A DNA stretch of 64,000 bases from Pseudomonas sp. LS-2 (GTDB lineage Bacteria; Pseudomonadota; Gammaproteobacteria; Pseudomonadales; Pseudomonadaceae), in contig NZ_QXTJ01000038.1 of assembly GCF_003605735.1 (NCBI RefSeq), positions 254 through 64,253 of the forward strand, read 5' to 3'. The position numbers and the translations under genes are program-made. Below, in pieces: positions 59,996 through 64,000 of the stretch (position 1 is its first letter; the number at the start of each line of letters is the position of its first letter). The notes below the pieces were generated by a model that was not told the DNA's origin, ran no database searches, and saw only the letters and a list, made by a program, of their open reading frames with translations.

Positions 59996-62557
59996 ATGAA
60001 CACCACAGTCGCCCCTCTGAACGATGTGCAAACACTGATCGTCGTTGGTAACGGGATGGTCGGTCACCACTGCGTCGAACAACTGATCGCCGCCGGTGCC
60101 CTTGAGCGCTACCGCATTCATGTCTTCGGTGAAGAAGGCCAGCGCGCCTACGACCGCGTGCACCTGTCCGAATACTTCGGCGGGCGCGATGCCGAATCGC
60201 TGGCCCTGAGCGATGCCGCTTTGTACGAGCACCCGGGCCTGACGCTGCATCTGGGGGTGCCGGTACTGGAGATCGACAAGGCTCGACGCGAAGTCATCAC
60301 CGCCCAAGGCTGCTTCGGCTACGACAAGCTGGTGCTCGCCACAGGGTCGTATCCGTTCGTGCCGCCCATCGAAGGCGCCGAGGGGCATTCGCGACTGGTC
60401 TATCGCACGCTGGACGATCTGGACACCATTCGCGCCGCTGCCGAAAACGCTAAACGTGGTGTCGTGGTCGGCGGTGGGCTGCTGGGTCTGGAAGCAGCGA
60501 ACGCCTTGAAATCTCTTGGACTGGAAGCCCACGTCGTCGAGTTCGCACCACGCCTGATGCCGGTACAACTGGACGATCATGGCGGCGCGGCGCTCAAGGC
60601 CCGGATCGAAGCGCTGGGGGTTGGCGTGCATCTGTCTCGCGCCACTCAGTCGATCAGCGCAGGCGAGCAATATCGCTATCGCATGAACTTCGCCGGAGAT
60701 GAATTCCTCGAAACCGACCTGATCGTGTTCTCGGCCGGCATTCGCCCACAGGACGCCCTCGCCCGCCAATGCGCGCTGGAGCTGGGCCCGCGTGGCGGCA
60801 TTTCGATTGACGAACATTGCCGCACCAGTGACGCCGATATTTTCGCCATCGGCGAGTGCGCGGCGTGGAACGGCAGTGTCTTCGGACTGGTCGCGCCGGG
60901 TTATCAGATGGCGCGCAACGTCGCGGCACAATTGTGCGATCTGGATGCAGAGCCCTTCTTCGGCGCCGACATGTCGACCAAGCTCAAGCTCCTGGGCGTC
61001 GACGTCGGTTCCATCGGCGACGCCCATGGGGCCTTGACCGGTGCGCGCAGCTACCGCTTCATCGACGAAGCCACCTCCAGCTATCGTCGCCTGGTGGTCT
61101 CGGCCGACGGCACCCAAGTGCTGGGCGCGGTGCTGGTCGGCGACAACAGCTACTACGACACCCTGCTGCAATATGCGCAGAACGGCATCAAGCTGCCCGC
61201 CGACCCGTCGAGCCTGATCCTGCCCCACAGCGAAGGCGCACCGACCCTCGGCGCAGACGCCCTGCCCGCCACGGCGACCACCAGCTCGTGCCGCAACGTC
61301 GGCAAACGCGCGGTCGGCTCCGCCCTCGACGGCGGCTGCACCAACCTTGCCGGCATCAAGACCTGCACCAAGGCGGCAACCGGTTGCGGTGGCTGCTCGG
61401 CACTGCTCAAGAGCGTGTTCGAACACGAACTGACAGCCCGTGGCGTGGCGGTCGACAAGAGCCTGTGCGAGCACTTCGCTTTCACCCGTCAGGAGCTGTA
61501 CGCCTTCGCCCGAGTGGGAAGCATCGAGAGTTTCGAACAGATGCTGGCCCGCCACGGCAAGGGCCACATCGGTTGCGACATCTGCAAACCGGCGGTCGGC
61601 TCCATTCTCGCGTCATGCTGGAACAAGCCGATCATGGACCCGTCGCTGGTCCCATTGCAGGACACCAACGACACCTTCATGGCCAACATGCAGAAAAATG
61701 GCACCTACTCCATCGTGCCGCGCATTCCGGCAGGAGAAATCACCCCCGACGGCCTGATCGCCATCGGCGCCGTCGCGAAAAAATACGATCTGTACACCAA
61801 GATCACCGGGGGCCAGCGCATCGACCTGTTCGGCGCGCAGCTCCATGAACTGCCCGATATCTGGGCCGAATTGATCGCCGCCGGTTTCGAAACCGGGCAT
61901 GCGTACGGTAAATCCACCCGCACGGTGAAGTCCTGCGTCGGCAGCACCTGGTGCCGCTATGGCGTGCAGGACAGCGTGCAAATGGCGCTGAACATCGAGG
62001 ATCGCTACAAGGGCCTGCGCTCGCCGCACAAACTCAAATTCGCGGTCTCCGGCTGCACCCGCGAATGCGCCGAAGCCCAGAGCAAGGACATCGGCGTGAT
62101 CGCCACCGAGAACGGCTGGAACCTGTACGTCTGCGGCAACGGCGGCATGCGCCCGCGCCATGCCGAACTGTTCGCCACCGATCTGGATGACGAAACGCTG
62201 ATTCGCTACATCGACCGCGTGCTGATGTTTTACATCCGCACCGCTGACAAATTGCAGCGCACGTCGGTCTGGCGCGAGTCGCTGGAAGGTGGACTGGATT
62301 ACCTCAAGGCCGTCGTGATTGACGACAGCCTGGGGCTGGCGGCCGAGTTGGAACAGCAAATGCAACTGGTGGTGGATCGCTATGAATGCGAGTGGGCGAA
62401 CGCACTAAAGAGCCCGGAGAAACTCAAGCGCTTCCGCACCTTCGTCAACGACAAGAGCGCTGACCCGGACATTCATTTCGTCAAGGAACGCAGCCAGCGT
62501 CGCCCGGCACGCGCCGGTGAACTCAACCTTATTCCTGTTGCGGAGATCGCACGATGA
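59996..62557 (+). CDS. nirB: Assimilatory nitrite reductase (NADH), large subunit
   Basis: The 853-residue cytosolic enzyme reduces nitrite to ammonium with six electrons from NAD(P)H. The N-terminal FAD/NAD domains (about 10-400; VVGNGMVGHHCVEQL, VVGGGLLGLEAANAL) are followed by a BFD-like [2Fe-2S] region (CTKAATGCGGC near 460 and GHIGCDICKPAVGS). The siroheme/[4Fe-4S] domain has cysteines in SCVGSTWCRYG and SGCTRECAEAQ. ATG 59996 follows the attenuator leader. nirD overlaps by ATGA. Confidence 0.95.
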   Translation: MNTTVAPLNDVQTLIVVGNGMVGHHCVEQLIAAGALERYRIHVFGEEGQRAYDRVHLSEYFGGRDAESLALSDAALYEHPGLTLHLGVPVLEIDKARREVITAQGCFGYDKLVLATGSYPFVPPIEGAEGHSRLVYRTLDDLDTIRAAAENAKRGVVVGGGLLGLEAANALKSLGLEAHVVEFAPRLMPVQLDDHGGAALKARIEALGVGVHLSRATQSISAGEQYRYRMNFAGDEFLETDLIVFSAGIRPQDALARQCALELGPRGGISIDEHCRTSDADIFAIGECAAWNGSVFGLVAPGYQMARNVAAQLCDLDAEPFFGADMSTKLKLLGVDVGSIGDAHGALTGARSYRFIDEATSSYRRLVVSADGTQVLGAVLVGDNSYYDTLLQYAQNGIKLPADPSSLILPHSEGAPTLGADALPATATTSSCRNVGKRAVGSALDGGCTNLAGIKTCTKAATGCGGCSALLKSVFEHELTARGVAVDKSLCEHFAFTRQELYAFARVGSIESFEQMLARHGKGHIGCDICKPAVGSILASCWNKPIMDPSLVPLQDTNDTFMANMQKNGTYSIVPRIPAGEITPDGLIAIGAVAKKYDLYTKITGGQRIDLFGAQLHELPDIWAELIAAGFETGHAYGKSTRTVKSCVGSTWCRYGVQDSVQMALNIEDRYKGLRSPHKLKFAVSGCTRECAEAQSKDIGVIATENGWNLYVCGNGGMRPRHAELFATDLDDETLIRYIDRVLMFYIRTADKLQRTSVWRESLEGGLDYLKAVVIDDSLGLAAELEQQMQLVVDRYECEWANALKSPEKLKRFRTFVNDKSADPDIHFVKERSQRRPARAGELNLIPVAEIAR

Positions 62558-62931
62558 GCCAGTCCAATGCGTTGATGATGGACCCGTCGCAAACTCAGGC
62601 CTGGCGTGCGGTGTGCGCACGTCAGGATCTGGTGCTCAACTCCGGCGTGGTGGCGCTGGTGGGCACGGCGCAAGTCGCACTGTTTTACGTGGCGTCGATC
62701 AGTGGCACGCCGCAGTTGTTCGCGGTGGACAATCGCGATCCGGTGTCCGGGGTCAATGTGATCGGGCGGGGGTTGATCGGGAGTCTGGCGGGGGATCTGG
62801 TGATTGCGTCGCCGCTGTACAAGCAGCATTACCGGTTGGAAGACGGTACGTGTCTGGAGGATCCGGCGTTGAGATTGCGGACCTGGCCGGTGCGGTTGAT
62901 GGGGGACGTGGTTGAGGTTGATGTGGGGTGA
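62554..62931 (+). CDS. nirD: Nitrite reductase (NADH), small subunit
   Basis: The 125-residue Rieske-fold partner of NirB begins with ATG overlapping the nirB stop. The Rieske cluster ligands (CxH...CxxH) are absent, as is normal for NirD. Visible core strands include QLFAVDNRDPVSGVNVIGRGLIG and ASPLYKQHYRLEDG. Required for full NADH-dependent nitrite reductase activity. Confidence 0.93.
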   Translation: MSQSNALMMDPSQTQAWRAVCARQDLVLNSGVVALVGTAQVALFYVASISGTPQLFAVDNRDPVSGVNVIGRGLIGSLAGDLVIASPLYKQHYRLEDGTCLEDPALRLRTWPVRLMGDVVEVDVG

Positions 62932-62987
62932 GGTGTTTTTTGCGTTGAGGTCGAGTGCATGGGGTCTGGCTAACGCCATACTCGTTT

Positions 62988-63036
62988 CGCCTTCGGCGGG
63001 TTACTTGGGGTCTTTTCAAGTAACCCGCCGAAGGCG
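62988..63036. repeat. 20-bp perfect inverted repeat downstream of nirD
   Basis: CGCCTTCGGCGGGTTACTTG (62988-63007) is inverted at 63017-63036 with a 9-base loop. A long perfect palindrome, possibly a dispersed Pseudomonas repeat; it may end nirBD transcription without a U-tract. Confidence 0.8.
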
Positions 63037-63130
63037 GAACGCTTCTGCCGTTAGGCAGAACCAAAATCAGGGCCGCCACAAATGAAGGATATATCCACCA
63101 TTCCAGCGCCACCGACTCCCCCCAAAAAAC

Positions 63131-63160
63131 CAAAAAAATGGGCAACCGAAGTCGCCCAAA
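63131..63160 (-). terminator. Intrinsic terminator of the ccoM-like gene
   Basis: On the minus strand, TGGGCGAC-TTCG-GTTGCCCA followed by seven T. Confidence 0.85.
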
Positions 63161-63188
63161 ATGCCTTGCGTGCTCTTTTTATAAAGAC

Positions 63189-63305
63189 TCAATCCTTGCC
63201 GCTCTTGGGTGAGTCTCTCCAGATAAACAACCCCAGCCCTGCGAAACAACTCAGCATCAGCATGACCGTGATGACACCGCCTACCACCACATGGTCGGGA
63301 AACAT
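63189..63305 (-). CDS. ccoM: CcoM-like small subunit of cbb3 cytochrome oxidase
   Basis: The 38-residue protein starts MFPDHVVVGGVITVMLMLS and has one transmembrane helix, ending in a charged FIWRDSPKSGKD tail. This pattern (N-terminal D, single helix, FIWxDS tail) matches my recollection of CcoM, the small subunit found with Pseudomonas stutzeri cbb3 oxidase. ATG 63305 follows a strong AGGAGG at 8 bases. An Anr-type box lies 67 bases upstream and a terminator follows, so it is a monocistronic oxygen-regulated gene away from the ccoNOP operon. Confidence 0.75.
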   Translation of the reverse strand: MFPDHVVVGGVITVMLMLSCFAGLGLFIWRDSPKSGKD

Positions 63306-63371
63306 GAGCGCCCCCTCCTGCCGTGACCCTGTTCGATGGGTGCAGATTAACCAGAGACGAATCGAGAGATA

Positions 63372-63385
63372 TTGATCCAGGTCAA
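63372..63385 (-). promoter_or_regulatory. Anr/FNR box upstream of the ccoM-like gene
   Basis: TTGATCCAGGTCAA matches TTGAT-N4-ATCAA with one mismatch. It suits low-oxygen induction of the minus-strand ccoM-like gene. Confidence 0.7.
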
Positions 63386-63438
63386 CGCCGCCGCACATGA
63401 CGGCAGCTCATCGACCGGATCGGAAAAAGAAGGGAGGT

Positions 63439-63600
63439 CTAGCGCTTTTTCGGTTTGTTCTTCGGCTTTTTCTTGCCTTTGCCCAACGGCATTGCCTGCT
63501 CGAAGGCCTGACGCACTTCGTTGAGCCGCTTGTCGTTGAGATCGTGAACGCGCTTGGCGCGCTCGACGCTCAGGTCTACCAGTTTTTCATCATCGCTCAT
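63439..63600 (-). CDS. Small basic protein, unknown function
   Basis: The 53-residue protein begins MSDDEKLVDLSVERAKRVHD and has a helical middle (LNDKRLNEVRQAFEQAM). It ends in a highly basic tail of about 14 residues dominated by Lys (GKGKKKPKNKPKKR), which could bind nucleic acid. ATG 63600 has GAGAG upstream. No family recognised. Confidence 0.65.
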   Translation of the reverse strand: MSDDEKLVDLSVERAKRVHDLNDKRLNEVRQAFEQAMPLGKGKKKPKNKPKKR

Positions 63601-63666
63601 GGCGTGCCGCTCTCGAATGCCCAATGGCGACAATAATGCGCAATCGCGCCGGCGCTGACCAGCACC

Positions 63667-64000
63667 TCAGACTTTCAGATCCACCCACAAGCCCTGACGC
63701 GGCTCGTCGTCGATGATCGGCACCACCGGCACCGTGTTATCGGCGTTCAGGTAGTCGCCGGGCATGGCCGGGCCTTGATGCGCCGAATCTTGCGCAGCCT
63801 GCCCTTCATCCTCGTTCAGATCGGGATGACGATCGGCAGTGCGTCGATCACGGCGACGCCGTTGCTGTCGACGCTGCTCCTCGCGCAGCATCAACTGCGC
63901 CTGTTCCGGATCGCGCTCACCCATGTTGATCGTGGTTTCGCTGGAACTCGGCTGCACCGGGGTCACGGGCGGAATGTCCGGTGTCGGCCTGACCGGGTCC
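63667..64000 (-). CDS. Hypothetical protein, 5' end outside the window
   Basis: The minus-strand frame is open through the right edge, so only the C-terminal part (about 110 residues) is visible. It reads proline-rich sequence (RPTPDIPPVTPVQPSSSET), then a strongly charged helix (QLMLREEQRRQQRRRRDRR), and ends in PVVPIIDDEPRQGLWVDLKV. An internal GTG at 63966 is not needed as a start. It looks disordered and cytosolic. No function can be assigned. Confidence 0.65.
   Translation of the reverse strand, partial: DPVRPTPDIPPVTPVQPSSSETTINMGERDPEQAQLMLREEQRRQQRRRRDRRTADRHPDLNEDEGQAAQDSAHQGPAMPGDYLNADNTVPVVPIIDDEPRQGLWVDLKV

Noticed and set aside
59849..61567. 572-codon minus-strand ORF opposite nirB
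   Set aside because: Antisense of the nirB reading frame and of the nirB leader hairpins; no supporting motifs.

Overview
The window is chromosomal DNA of a Pseudomonas, most likely from the fluorescens/syringae side of the genus. The reasons are the lpxL-minCDE-rluA-apeB gene order, the qor-prc pair, a CrcZ-type small RNA, several Pseudomonas REP-type repeats between genes, sigma-54 promoters and a fused NasA-flavoprotein nitrate reductase. No phage, insertion sequence, rRNA, intact tRNA or CRISPR array was seen.

Layout: (1) 0.4-4.4 kb: a betaine/choline-type binding protein, a GH17 membrane glucan enzyme, a sigma-54 driven CrcZ-family sRNA and a small membrane protein. (2) 4.6-16.2 kb, core housekeeping: alpha/beta hydrolase + MlaA, pirin, LpxL acyltransferase, MinCDE, RluA, M18 aminopeptidase, a 54-residue membrane protein and a large MscS channel. 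(3) 16.3-21.2 kb: a probable betaine demethylation unit made of a second betaine binding protein, a TMADH/DgcA-like flavoenzyme, a ProC-like reductase and a TetR regulator. Matching TGTACA operators lie in both control regions. (4) 21.4-28.0 kb: a UTRA/GntR regulator facing a complete ABC transporter that carries an alkaline-phosphatase-superfamily enzyme and ends near a HAD phosphatase. The cluster looks built for a phosphonate or phosphate ester. (5) 28.2-34.2 kb: quinone oxidoreductase, Prc protease, an XRE regulator pair, a DUF1232 protein, an inverted DnaA-box pair and an FKBP lipoprotein.

(6) 34.6-55.5 kb: a large amine/hydroxy-acid catabolic island. A PotD-type ABC transporter is interleaved with a semialdehyde dehydrogenase, a GabT-type aminotransferase, a degenerate HAD protein and an Lrp regulator. 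It is followed by a PuuB-like amine oxidase with a bicupin, a haloacid-dehalogenase-type HAD, LysR/aldehyde dehydrogenase, a GMC oxidoreductase with a second PotD-type binding protein, LysR/tartrate-D-malate dehydrogenase and a GhrA-type reductase. (7) 55.5-62.9 kb: assimilatory nitrate and nitrite reductase, nasA (fused to a CysJ-like diflavin reductase) divergent from nirBD. Each side has a sigma-54 promoter and a two-hairpin leader ending in a terminator, the arrangement expected for NasT/ANTAR antitermination. (8) 63.1-64.0 kb: a CcoM-like cbb3 oxidase subunit behind an Anr box, a small basic protein and the 3' part of an unknown gene.

The strongest non-coding findings are the CrcZ-family sRNA with its promoter and upstream inverted repeat, and the paired ANTAR-type attenuators on opposite strands between nasA and nirB.
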